The notes under the pieces: generated by a model | The model's input: the letters and a program-made list of their open reading frames with translations, nothing else | The model's database searches: none | Told to the model about the DNA's origin: nothing | Origin: Pseudomonadota bacterium | GTDB lineage: Bacteria; Desulfobacterota; Desulfarculia; Desulfarculales; Desulfarculaceae | Direction: 5' to 3' | DNA: 5,703 nt | Assembly (NCBI GenBank): GCA_018902755.1 | Contig: JAHIQI010000060.1 | Location: forward strand, 1-5,703 | Position numbers and translations under genes: made by a program | Part shown: piece by piece, positions 1 to 5,647 of the stretch | How positions within the stretch are numbered: position 1 is the stretch's first letter | Layout of the letters: each line of letters starts with the position of its first letter

Positions 1-114
1 AAAATCCTATTGGGGTTGGCGGCCGCCGTGGTCTTGGCCCCCGCCCCGGCCGGGGCGGGGCCCAAAATTTATGCGTCCCCGGCGCCCGCCGGACATCACC
101 CGCCTGTTTTTTAA
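1..114 (+). CDS. Partial ORF: 3' end of a short putative exported peptide
   Basis: Frame 1 is open from the window edge to a TAA at 112-114, giving 37 residues. The visible part begins KILLGLAAAVVLAPAPAGAG, which looks like the hydrophobic core and Ala-rich cleavage region of a Sec signal peptide whose MK-type start would lie just outside the window. Only about 17 residues (PKIYASPAPAGHHPPVF) would follow cleavage, so this is either a very small secreted peptide, a broken gene, or a chance open frame in GC-rich DNA. The coding stretch contains a large palindrome (34-65), which weakens the case for a normal gene. It converges on the transglutaminase-like gene and the two stop codons overlap. 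I assign no function. Confidence 0.3.
   Translation, partial: KILLGLAAAVVLAPAPAGAGPKIYASPAPAGHHPPVF
34..65. repeat. 32-bp near-perfect GC-rich palindrome
   Basis: Positions 39-49 and 50-60 form a perfect 22-bp inverted repeat with no spacer (centre CCCCGG/CCGGGG). After one C/C mismatch (38/61) it continues for four more pairs to 34-65. As RNA it could fold into a very stable stem with a tight loop. No U-run follows directly on either strand, so it is not a standard intrinsic terminator. Its place just beyond the stop of the leftward transglutaminase-like gene would suit a transcription end or 3' mRNA-stabilising structure, which is an inference. Confidence 0.6.
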
Positions 115-1400
115 TCCGACGCCAAGGGAAGGATGCCCATGTTGCGGGCCTGATCCACCGAAATCAGTTGGTACTGCGCATCGGCGGGCTTCTCCGATTG
201 GAACCTGTTGACCGAGTTCTCAAGCTCCGCGGTGCCGGCCTTCAGGGCCTTGACGAAGCTGTTCCAAGAGGCGTTGTGTATTTTCTTGCCGAGTTGTTCG
301 GAGGTGAGCTTCTTGGATTTGTACTGGGCCAGATCGACATCGCCCATCATGGTGGTTTCCAGGCCCACGACGCGGTTTTGGTCCGGATCGAGGCTGAAGG
401 CGAAGAAGGCGTGGCCCGGGATCAGCACCAGATAGGACAGGATGTCTATCTTGCGACAAATACTGGCGAACAAAACCGTGCCGTCGATGCAGTTGGTCTG
501 TTGCGCGTTGAGAGAATCACCGAACAAACGCACGTGTTGGGCGTAAATGGCCGGTGAAACCGCCGAGGGGGTGGTGATGCTGCTGTATTTCATCCCCCGG
601 CGCTGCATCACGTTCCAGATGGCGAACACCTGGCGGATCACCACATTGGGGTCGCCGCTCTGGTAGCCGGTGAAGGCGTCGATCTCCCCGGATTGCAAGG
701 CCTCCTTGAGAATTTGGTCTACCCAGGGGTGGTTCTCGTTGACATACGCGGCGAACATCCAGCTCATGTCCACCCCGGGTTCGACGGCCTGGCTCTCGTC
801 CTCCACGGGGTTGCCGTCCTTGTCGGTTGGCATGAGATAGATGGGGCAGTCGTTGAGAGAGCGAACGGTGACCGTCTCCGACTTGATGCCCTGGGACTTG
901 CCGTTTATGAACAACTCCATCACCACCGACATGGGCCGGACCTGGCGGGACTTTAGCAGGGCGGAATAATTCCAGTTGATTTTGGGAAAGATATCGTATG
1001 CTTCTTCAGGTACGCCGATCGTCCCCTGCACCGAGCTTTGGCTCATCAAGCGGTTGGCCTTCACCACCAGCTTGACCTTGCTGCCGGCCGGCGCGTCCGC
1101 CACCATCGCCCCGATAAACCCGTCGGGGTCGCCAATGAAATATTCCGTGTCCTCGTCCTCCTCGGACGCGGCCATGGTGGCGGTGGATACGATAAGGGAT
1201 GGGAATAGTTGCCTATCCAAGGCCACCACCGGCTCCCAGCTTAGTTCGGCGGCCGCTTGGCTGGCCTGCGCCGCCACGGGCATCACCCAACAACCAATCA
1301 GCACAAAAACGATCACCGCCAACAGCCACGCTTTTTCCATGGCCTTGCCCGCGGTTTTATCCTGGTTTCTAGGGCAGTGCTGGAAGATCATCGGCAACAT
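111..1400 (-). CDS. Exported transglutaminase-like cysteine domain protein, possible lipoprotein
   Basis: About 429 residues from the ATG at 1400-1398. A hydrophobic export signal (AWLLAVIVFVLIGC) is followed by both a lipobox-like LIGC (Cys37) and a signal-peptidase-I-like VAAQA end near residue 46, so the product is either an outer-envelope lipoprotein or a soluble periplasmic protein. Residues about 52-188 look like a beta-rich domain ending in TVRSLNDCPIYL. The C-terminal half has the transglutaminase-like pattern NCIDGTVLFAS (Cys304), PGHAFFAF (His330) and GLETT (Glu348), consistent with a Cys/His/acid triad; related folds act as proteases, amidases or cross-linkers. Substrate is unknown. 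Start choice: the 1400 ATG has AAGGGG at good distance. The ATG at 1340 gives a more compact signal peptide, but its AAGG is only 2 nt away. The frame stays open upstream to a TTG at 1481 with no ribosome site. It lies downstream of the SYLF gene on the same strand. Confidence 0.85.
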   Translation of the reverse strand: MLPMIFQHCPRNQDKTAGKAMEKAWLLAVIVFVLIGCWVMPVAAQASQAAAELSWEPVVALDRQLFPSLIVSTATMAASEEDEDTEYFIGDPDGFIGAMVADAPAGSKVKLVVKANRLMSQSSVQGTIGVPEEAYDIFPKINWNYSALLKSRQVRPMSVVMELFINGKSQGIKSETVTVRSLNDCPIYLMPTDKDGNPVEDESQAVEPGVDMSWMFAAYVNENHPWVDQILKEALQSGEIDAFTGYQSGDPNVVIRQVFAIWNVMQRRGMKYSSITTPSAVSPAIYAQHVRLFGDSLNAQQTNCIDGTVLFASICRKIDILSYLVLIPGHAFFAFSLDPDQNRVVGLETTMMGDVDLAQYKSKKLTSEQLGKKIHNASWNSFVKALKAGTAELENSVNRFQSEKPADAQYQLISVDQARNMGILPLASD

Positions 1401-1413
1401 CCATCCCCTTTTT

Positions 1414-1442
1414 GCCGGGGCCTTCGCACCCGGCGCTTTTTT
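1414..1442 (+). terminator. Terminator-like hairpin with T-run, antisense to the local genes
   Basis: On the + strand GCCGGG (1414-1419) and CCCGGC (1429-1434) flank a 9-nt loop. GC and then six Ts (1437-1442) follow, which is the layout of a rho-independent terminator. Neighbouring genes are on the minus strand, so it would stop antisense rightward transcription rather than end a local gene. On the minus strand the same hairpin lies just upstream of the ribosome site of the transglutaminase-like gene and could affect its translation. Chance occurrence in GC-rich DNA is possible. Confidence 0.35.
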
Positions 1443-1527
1443 GGTTACTTTTTCTTTTCGGTCTTCCCGCCTACCCGGCAAAAGCCGCGTCAGGGGCGGT
1501 CCTTCCCCAACATACCGGAAAACAGGC

Positions 1528-2115
1528 TCAATTAAGATCGCTGTCCTTGTAGTACCTGGTGGCCTTGCCGGTAAGCTCCATGGCCAGCCCTTTGTCGGTG
1601 AGCTGATACAGCCACACCCCCGGGGAAACCGAGACGGCCCCGGCGTAGGCGCCGCCTTCCTCGCCTATCTTCTTGGCCGCTGAGCCCTGTCCGCCAATCT
1701 CCCAGCCGGTATCCACAAACCGCTTAAGGTCCTTTTGGTTCTCGAACACCAGGACCAGGCGGAACTTCTTTACGCCAAAGCCCCACCCCGCCTGGGCCTC
1801 GACCATCTTCATGTAGATTTCCTGCTTGGCTTTTTTGTCGAACACGATCCCCTTGCCCGCGCCGCCGCCGAACAGCAGGATCTTGGTGCCGAAGTTGCTG
1901 AAAACCGCGTACCCGTCCGCTTTGCCTATCAAAGTTTTGGCCGAAGGACGCATTTTGTATAAACGATCCAAGGTTTCTTGAGCCATTTTGCGGAGTTCCG
2001 CCCGCGCCTCGGCCACGTCTTTTTTGCTCGCGGCCAGGGCGGAGCCCGCCGCCATGGTCAACCCCAACACCAGTCCCATGACCACGGCAAACATGACATG
2101 GCGGCTCTTCTTCAT
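1528..2115 (-). CDS. Secreted SYLF (Ysc84/DUF500) domain lipid-binding protein
   Basis: A 195-residue full-length protein. A clear Sec signal peptide (MKK, then a hydrophobic run to AAGSALA) is cleaved after about residue 28. A short helical stretch, about 31-55, leads into the SYLF domain, about 56-195. Recognisable landmarks are KADGYAVFSNFG (65-76), the Gly-rich GGGAGKGI (83-90), GWGFGVKKFRLVLVF (110-124), GAVSVSPGVWLYQLTDKGLAMELT (159-182) and the ending YYKDSDLN. This family binds phosphoinositide-type or other anionic lipids in eukaryotes; bacterial exported members are mostly of unknown function, probably envelope-lipid associated. The start is well supported: ATG at 2115 with GGAGG eight bases upstream. 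The transglutaminase-like gene follows on the same strand. Family assignment is firm, cellular role is inference. Confidence 0.93.
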   Translation of the reverse strand: MKKSRHVMFAVVMGLVLGLTMAAGSALAASKKDVAEARAELRKMAQETLDRLYKMRPSAKTLIGKADGYAVFSNFGTKILLFGGGAGKGIVFDKKAKQEIYMKMVEAQAGWGFGVKKFRLVLVFENQKDLKRFVDTGWEIGGQGSAAKKIGEEGGAYAGAVSVSPGVWLYQLTDKGLAMELTGKATRYYKDSDLN

Positions 2116-2283
2116 TCTCTTGCCTCCGTTAGGCCCACGTCGATTCGATCAACCCCGCTCCGCCTCCCGCGATGCGAACAGGCGCGAAAGGTCGGCTCGC
2201 CACGGCGGTTGCCACCAAAACTTTGCAGCGCGTTGTAGTATTTATTATTGTACAAAATATTATCCATAGTTTTTGACAGTTAA
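2116..2283. promoter_or_regulatory. AT-rich divergent intergenic region with promoter-like elements
   Basis: No gene is visible here. The half next to the SYLF gene is GC-rich leader, while about 2235-2303 is a marked AT-rich island. It holds a TTGTACAA palindrome (2248-2255) and an AATATT (2256-2261). A TTGACA at 2273-2278 is repeated at 2284-2289, 11 bp apart. The minus strand has a GATAAT that could serve the SYLF gene but no good matching -35. I could not pair the TTGACA copies with a strong -10, so the exact promoters are unresolved; the compositional dip and divergent layout are the main support. Confidence 0.4.
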
Positions 2284-2289
2284 TTGACA
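2273..2289 (+). repeat. Two TTGACA copies spaced one helical turn apart
   Basis: TTGACA occurs at 2273-2278 and 2284-2289 with five bases between, an 11-bp repeat period. Either copy could be a -35 element for the rightward toroid gene, or the pair could be a regulator site read on one DNA face. The second copy contains the TTG that opens the coding frame of the toroid gene, so if it is a -35 element that TTG cannot be the translation start. Confidence 0.35.
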
Positions 2290-2325
2290 TCGCCCTTTTT
2301 TTCATGGTTTGCTTTGCTGACAAGC

Positions 2326-3150
2326 GTGTCGACGCCACCCCACAGCACCAGGAGGCAGGCCGTTTTCAAGCTGGCCCACGATCCCCTGGCCCCCTTCGCG
2401 GCCAGCCGCACCCCGGCCGGGCTCTACGCCCGCTCCCGCTGGCTGGGCGGCGACCCCCGCCTGGGGCGGGACATGGCCCGCGCCGTGGCCGCCCTCGGGA
2501 AGGGGCAGCGGGCCGACGGCTCCTGGGGCGGATCGCCTCTGATCACCCTGGGCCGCCTCTTCGGCCTGCACCTCACCCAACGCGATCCCGACCCGGCGGT
2601 GGAGCGGGGCCTGGACCGGCTTTGGGGGTGGGCCATGGCTCCCGCCGCCCCCGCCGCCCCCACGGCGCGCGAGCTGCACGGCCTACCCTTCACTCCCAGC
2701 CGGGGTGACGCCCTGTGGCCCGCGGCGGCGCTGTTCCTGGCCACCATCTTCGGGCGCGAACAAGAGCCCAGGGTGATCGAGGGGTTGCGGCATCTGGAAA
2801 AGTGCCTGATGGGCGGCGACGACCTGGGTTGGGCCGCGCGCTCCAACCTGCTCCGCGCCCTGGCGGTGCACCCGGAGTTTTGCCGGGGCCGGGGGGTGAA
2901 GGCCTTCTTAGAGCAATTGCTCGAAGTCATCCCCGAACAAGGCCCCTGGCCCAGAGGCCTGCCTTTTCACCAGGTGGTCAACGCCTTGGCCCACCTCCCC
3001 GGCCGCCGGGCCTCAGGCCTGCTGCGGCCCCTGCTGCCAGGCCTGGCCGCGGCTCAGGCCCGCGACGGCTGGTGGGGGCGCACTGACCGCGAGTTCAAGA
3101 GCTTTCTGCTGGTGCACGCCCTCAAGAACCTGGGGCTGCTTCCCCGCTGA
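2326..3150 (+). CDS. Prenyltransferase/squalene-oxidase-repeat (alpha-alpha toroid) protein
   Basis: Frame is open from 2284 and ends at TGA 3148-3150. From the GTG at 2326 the product is about 274 residues. It has QxxDGSWGG (GQRADGSWGG, encoded near 2503-2532) followed by the helix LITLGRLFGLHL, and a matching last repeat QARDGWWG followed by FKSFLLVHALKNLGLL near the C terminus. These are helical-hairpin repeats of the terpenoid cyclase/protein prenyltransferase alpha-alpha toroid. No DxDD cyclase acid motif is seen, so catalysis is doubtful; a binding or partial-toroid role is possible. An APAAPAAPTA linker lies mid-protein. No signal peptide or membrane segment is convincing. The start is uncertain: TTG 2284, TTG 2314 and GTG 2326 all lack ribosome sites, whereas a perfect AGGAGG (2350-2355) sits six bases before a GTT codon (2362), just where the conserved-looking FKLAHDPLAPF begins. 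It converges on the next gene with a 24-bp gap. Confidence 0.8.
   Translation: MSTPPHSTRRQAVFKLAHDPLAPFAASRTPAGLYARSRWLGGDPRLGRDMARAVAALGKGQRADGSWGGSPLITLGRLFGLHLTQRDPDPAVERGLDRLWGWAMAPAAPAAPTARELHGLPFTPSRGDALWPAAALFLATIFGREQEPRVIEGLRHLEKCLMGGDDLGWAARSNLLRALAVHPEFCRGRGVKAFLEQLLEVIPEQGPWPRGLPFHQVVNALAHLPGRRASGLLRPLLPGLAAAQARDGWWGRTDREFKSFLLVHALKNLGLLPR
2350..2355 (+). promoter_or_regulatory. Perfect Shine-Dalgarno AGGAGG without a standard start codon
   Basis: AGGAGG lies inside the open frame of the toroid gene. Six bases downstream, in frame, is GTT (2362-2364), not ATG, GTG or TTG; the next candidate is CTG at 2371, 15 bases away. The domain-like sequence begins immediately after this point, suggesting the biological start is here and uses a rare codon, or that a base was changed by mutation or sequencing error. 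It may also be only two AGG arginine codons. Confidence 0.35.
2641..2658 (+). repeat. Two in-frame copies of a 9-bp CCCGCCGCC repeat
   Basis: CCCGCCGCC occurs twice in tandem and encodes the Pro-Ala-Ala repeats of a flexible linker in the toroid protein. Being a multiple of three, copy change would keep the frame. Confidence 0.7.
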
Positions 3151-3174
3151 AACTGCCGACTCTTTCAAGCAAAA

Positions 3175-3819
3175 TCAGGGCTTGGGGGCTAGAAGAATAA
3201 AGCGCCCTTCTTGCCAGCGATAACGGGCGGTTATCTCCCGGCCCCGGGTGTTGTCGTAGTAGGTGTGGCTGAGCACCCCGTCCTCCGCCCGTATCAAGGG
3301 GGTGGAGTTGTTGCGCCCGGCCCCGGACACGGCCAGGGCGCGGCCCCCCTGCACCGGCAGCTCGGCCAGGCGGCCCTGGGGGGTCAGGGTGAACAGGCGG
3401 TAAAGGTTGGCGTTGCAGGAGCCATAGGCCCCCAAATTGAAGTCCGGGCGGCCGTCGCCGTTGTAGTCGGCCAGGACCAGGGTGAGCGGGACCCAGAAAA
3501 AGGCGAGTTCCTCTGCGTTTCCAGAGGGATAAAACAGCTCACCCCAGGCGCGCTGATCCAGCAGGGCCTCGCCCCGGCGCACCCGGAGGGCGAAGGTTCC
3601 CTCCCATTTGTCCCCCGCGCCGCACCAGGGCTCGGGGTCCAGGAAGCGCCTCCCCTGGACCAGCACCACCTCCAGGGTCTCGCTGCGGCCGTCGCCGTCC
3701 AGGTCGGCCTGGGCCGAGGCGATCACCACCTGCGTCGGTGCATGCCCCGCCGAGGCCGCCCCGGCCATGAACGAAAACCACAGAACCAAGGCCATTATCA
3801 AGGCGTTCAAGTAAGACAT
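3175..3819 (-). CDS. Secreted VCBS/FG-GAP-like protein with two calcium-binding loops
   Basis: A 214-residue protein. The N terminus has a hydrophobic segment (residues about 5-20) ending AGAASA, with predicted cleavage after residue 24. The n-region has no Lys or Arg, which is unusual. Two acidic loops, DLDGDGRSE (39-47) and DYNGDGRPD (118-126), match the DxDGDGxxD calcium-binding pattern of VCBS/FG-GAP and EF-hand-like repeats, and beta-strand-like segments surround them. Cys66 and Cys135 could form a disulfide after export. The ending ARYRWQEGRFILL resembles the last strand of small beta-propeller-like or VCBS-type proteins. The exact partner or substrate is unknown. An in-frame TGA two codons before the ATG at 3819 fixes this as the earliest start. 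It is divergent from the ATPase gene and converges on the toroid gene. Confidence 0.85.
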   Translation of the reverse strand: MSYLNALIMALVLWFSFMAGAASAGHAPTQVVIASAQADLDGDGRSETLEVVLVQGRRFLDPEPWCGAGDKWEGTFALRVRRGEALLDQRAWGELFYPSGNAEELAFFWVPLTLVLADYNGDGRPDFNLGAYGSCNANLYRLFTLTPQGRLAELPVQGGRALAVSGAGRNNSTPLIRAEDGVLSHTYYDNTRGREITARYRWQEGRFILLAPKP

Positions 3820-3824
3820 AGCTC

Positions 3825-3853
3825 AATATAGCGCCGTGGCCCTGCCGAGCCAA
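3825..3853 (-). promoter_or_regulatory. Promoter for the secreted VCBS-like gene, possibly leaderless
   Basis: On the minus strand TTGGCT (3853-3848) is followed by exactly 17 bases and TATATT (3830-3825), a good sigma-70-type match (4/6 and 4-5/6). Only five bases separate the -10 box from the ATG. Transcription would therefore start at or next to the ATG, and no useful Shine-Dalgarno exists. Confidence 0.45.
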
Positions 3854-4003
3854 GCGGAAGCGTCATGGCAAATTAGCTAATGGACTAGGATGGTTGGTTG
3901 TTGGCCCCCTGGGAATATTATATTATTTTGATCACAGGTTTTTAATTACGGCTAAACTTGACACGGCTTTGTTTATCGGACGGCCCGTCCGCCGAGCCAG
4001 GTT
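3854..4003. promoter_or_regulatory. Intergenic region upstream of the ATPase gene
   Basis: No gene is seen between the divergent secreted-protein and ATPase genes. The stretch 3911-3960 is an AT-rich island. A possible rightward promoter is TTGTTG (3898-3903), 17 bases, TATTAT (3921-3926). A TTGACA at 3958-3963 has no good -10 at normal spacing. A 15-bp dyad lies at 3977-3991. The Shine-Dalgarno before the ATG is weak (CCAGG). Confidence 0.3.
3977..3991. repeat. 15-bp perfect dyad just before the ATPase start
   Basis: CGGACGG and CCGTCCG flank a single C, giving seven perfect pairs around one base. The one-base centre makes it more like a DNA operator than an RNA hairpin, although a smaller stem is possible in mRNA. 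It ends 12 bases before the ATG at 4004 and lies downstream of the candidate promoters, a position suited to repression of the ATPase gene. Confidence 0.45.
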
Positions 4004-5599
4004 ATGTATCAAAAATTTTTCCGTTTGGAACTGCCTCCCTTTGATCCGGAGCCCGACTCCCGGCTCATTGTGCTTACCCCCACCCACCGCGAGGCCCTGG
4101 CCACCCTGGTCTACGCCATGGAACAGCGGGAGGGCTGGGCCCTGCTCTACGGCGACGCGGGCCTGGGCAAGACCACCCTGCTCAAGGCTCTTATGATGGA
4201 ATTGGACCAGACCACCATGGCGGCGGTGGTCACCAGCCCTTCGCCGGGCGTCGTGGACCTGTGCAACCAGATCGCCCTGGCCGTGTGTATGGAAGGGCCG
4301 TTCCAAACCGAGGGGAATTTTTTCATAGGCCTGCGCAAGCTCATGAAACAGTTCCGGGCCAAAGGCGACAAGGTGCTTTTGGTCATCGACAACGCCCATT
4401 CCCTGACCCCGGAGCAACTGACCCAATTGCGCCTCATAGCCTCCGCCGACAGGGAAGAGCCCAGGGTGCTCAACGTGTTCCTGTCCTCGCGCCCGCTCAT
4501 CAAACACCTTTTACAACAGGCCAGAGAGGAAGACCTGCGCCAACTCCTGCACCGGCAACGGCGCCTGGAGCCCTTGACCAAGGAGGATACCGCCCAATAC
4601 GTGCGGGAGCGACTGCGGGCGGCGGGTGGCGACCCGGCCATCTTTCCCCCGGAAACCCTTGAGGTAATCCACGCCCACACCCAGGGAGTGCCCCGCCTGA
4701 TCAACGCGTTGTGCCTAAAATGCCTGAAAAGCGCCGACCAACAGGGGCAAGAACTAGTGAGCCCCCAGATGGCCAACCAGGCCCTGCAAGACCTGGGGCC
4801 GCTGGCCACCATTTTGGACCCCACGCCCGCCCCTCCACTTTTGCCGCACCATCACCATTTCTACGAGGGCATTGACGATCGCTGGAGCCCCTGCGCCGAC
4901 CCTCCGCCCCGGCCGGAGTTGGGAGACCAAGAGCAGCACCTGGAAAACCGGCTGCTCAACCGCTGTCACGCGGCCTACCGGGGCATGTCCTGGTGGGACA
5001 AGACCACCCAGTTCACCGTGGAGTGGGACAACCTGCGGCGGCGGCGCCTGGGGGTGCTGGGGCCCGCCTTCCCCTCCTTCTGCCCCCGTTGGGTGGACGA
5101 GCGCTGGGGAGACCTAAACCAGGCCCGGCGCGACGCCGACTCCATGGGCGCCCTATACACCGACTGGATTGATGCGCAATACAAACGGGTTATGGGCAAG
5201 CGCCTGGGAGAGATGCCCCAGAGTGAGTTGCACGGCAAAACGGCCCGCGACTGCTATAGCGCCGCGCGGGAGCAAGGGGACGACGCAGGTGCCCAGCCGG
5301 TGAAAGCTCCCTTTGAGGTCGAGGCGTTCGACCCCGATGACCCGGAGCATGCCGGCCACGCGGCCAAGGCCCTGGACGAGATTTTTGAACTCGCCGGCTA
5401 CGTCTGCGCCCAGGAAAAGCGCGGGGCCGCGGACCTGGTCAACGAGGCGGTGTGCCAGGCGGTGCTGCCGCTCAAGGCCCTGAGCGCCATCCCCAAGCTC
5501 CAGCAACAGGTTAGCGAGGCCCTGGACCGCATGGGCCACAAAGACCGCCCCGCTCCGGACCCACCCCCCAAGGACGGCCGCCCAGCTATCATCATTTAG
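4004..5599 (+). CDS. ExeA/GspA-like AAA+ ATPase with an unrecognised C-terminal region
   Basis: 531 residues from ATG 4004. The N terminus MYQKFFRLELPPFDPEPDSR and THREALATLVYAM (27-39) is characteristic of the ExeA family. Walker A is GDAGLGKTT (50-58), Walker B is KVLLVIDNAH (123-132), a sensor-1-like NVFLSSRP spans 157-164 and the sensor-2-like GVPRLINALC spans 228-237. The usual DE of Walker B is DN here (Asp129-Asn130), so hydrolysis may be slow or altered. Residues about 273-305 form a Pro/His-rich linker with PHHHHF. Residues 310-531 contain many Trp (330, 331, 341, 363, 368, 387), an RRRR run at 345-348, and a Pro-rich tail. No membrane helix or peptidoglycan-binding domain is visible, unlike classical ExeA, so the protein is probably cytoplasmic. 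ExeA itself works with ExeB in type II secretion assembly; no such partner is in view. Related AAA+ proteins also act in transposition and DNA handling, so role is open. Confidence 0.88.
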   Translation: MYQKFFRLELPPFDPEPDSRLIVLTPTHREALATLVYAMEQREGWALLYGDAGLGKTTLLKALMMELDQTTMAAVVTSPSPGVVDLCNQIALAVCMEGPFQTEGNFFIGLRKLMKQFRAKGDKVLLVIDNAHSLTPEQLTQLRLIASADREEPRVLNVFLSSRPLIKHLLQQAREEDLRQLLHRQRRLEPLTKEDTAQYVRERLRAAGGDPAIFPPETLEVIHAHTQGVPRLINALCLKCLKSADQQGQELVSPQMANQALQDLGPLATILDPTPAPPLLPHHHHFYEGIDDRWSPCADPPPRPELGDQEQHLENRLLNRCHAAYRGMSWWDKTTQFTVEWDNLRRRRLGVLGPAFPSFCPRWVDERWGDLNQARRDADSMGALYTDWIDAQYKRVMGKRLGEMPQSELHGKTARDCYSAAREQGDDAGAQPVKAPFEVEAFDPDDPEHAGHAAKALDEIFELAGYVCAQEKRGAADLVNEAVCQAVLPLKALSAIPKLQQQVSEALDRMGHKDRPAPDPPPKDGRPAIII

Positions 5600-5614
5600 T
5601 TCGCATAGTTCGCA
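5597..5614 (+). repeat. Two tandem copies of TAGTTCGCA over the ATPase stop codon
   Basis: The 9-bp unit begins with the stop TAG (5597-5599) and repeats perfectly at 5606-5614, so each copy supplies a TAG in the same frame. Loss of one copy would leave the protein unchanged. A small CATGG/CCATG inverted repeat (5613-5624) follows. Confidence 0.6.
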
Positions 5615-5647
5615 TGGTTCCATGAAGGCCCGGCGGCTAAGCGGCAT

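Noticed and set aside
79..112. CCGGC/GCCGG hairpin followed by T6 as a rightward terminator
   Set aside because: The T-run is 14 bases from the stem, so it does not fit an intrinsic terminator.
1401..1481. N-terminal extension of the transglutaminase-like gene to a TTG at 1481
   Set aside because: No ribosome site precedes the TTG and the added residues form a Lys/Arg-rich stretch ahead of an otherwise normal export signal.
1480..1499. Short stem (CCGC/GCGG) plus T4 after the SYLF gene on the minus strand
   Set aside because: Only four pairs and four Ts; too weak to call a terminator in DNA this GC-rich.
976..1683. Long rightward open frame (235 codons) opposite the transglutaminase-like and SYLF genes
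   Set aside because: It is antisense to two well-supported genes with family motifs, and its translation has no recognisable domain.
2304..2708. ATG-started frame overlapping the toroid gene
   Set aside because: Its translation is Pro/Arg/Gly-rich low complexity, typical of the wrong frame; kept only as a hint of a possible indel near the start of the toroid gene.
3211..3831. Rightward open frame of 206 codons opposite the VCBS-like gene
   Set aside because: It is the shadow of a gene with signal peptide and calcium-loop motifs; its Gly/Gln/Val-rich translation is typical of antisense GC-rich frames.
5153..5647. Leftward open frame opposite the end of the ATPase gene
   Set aside because: It is antisense to the continuous ATPase frame, with no domain signature of its own.
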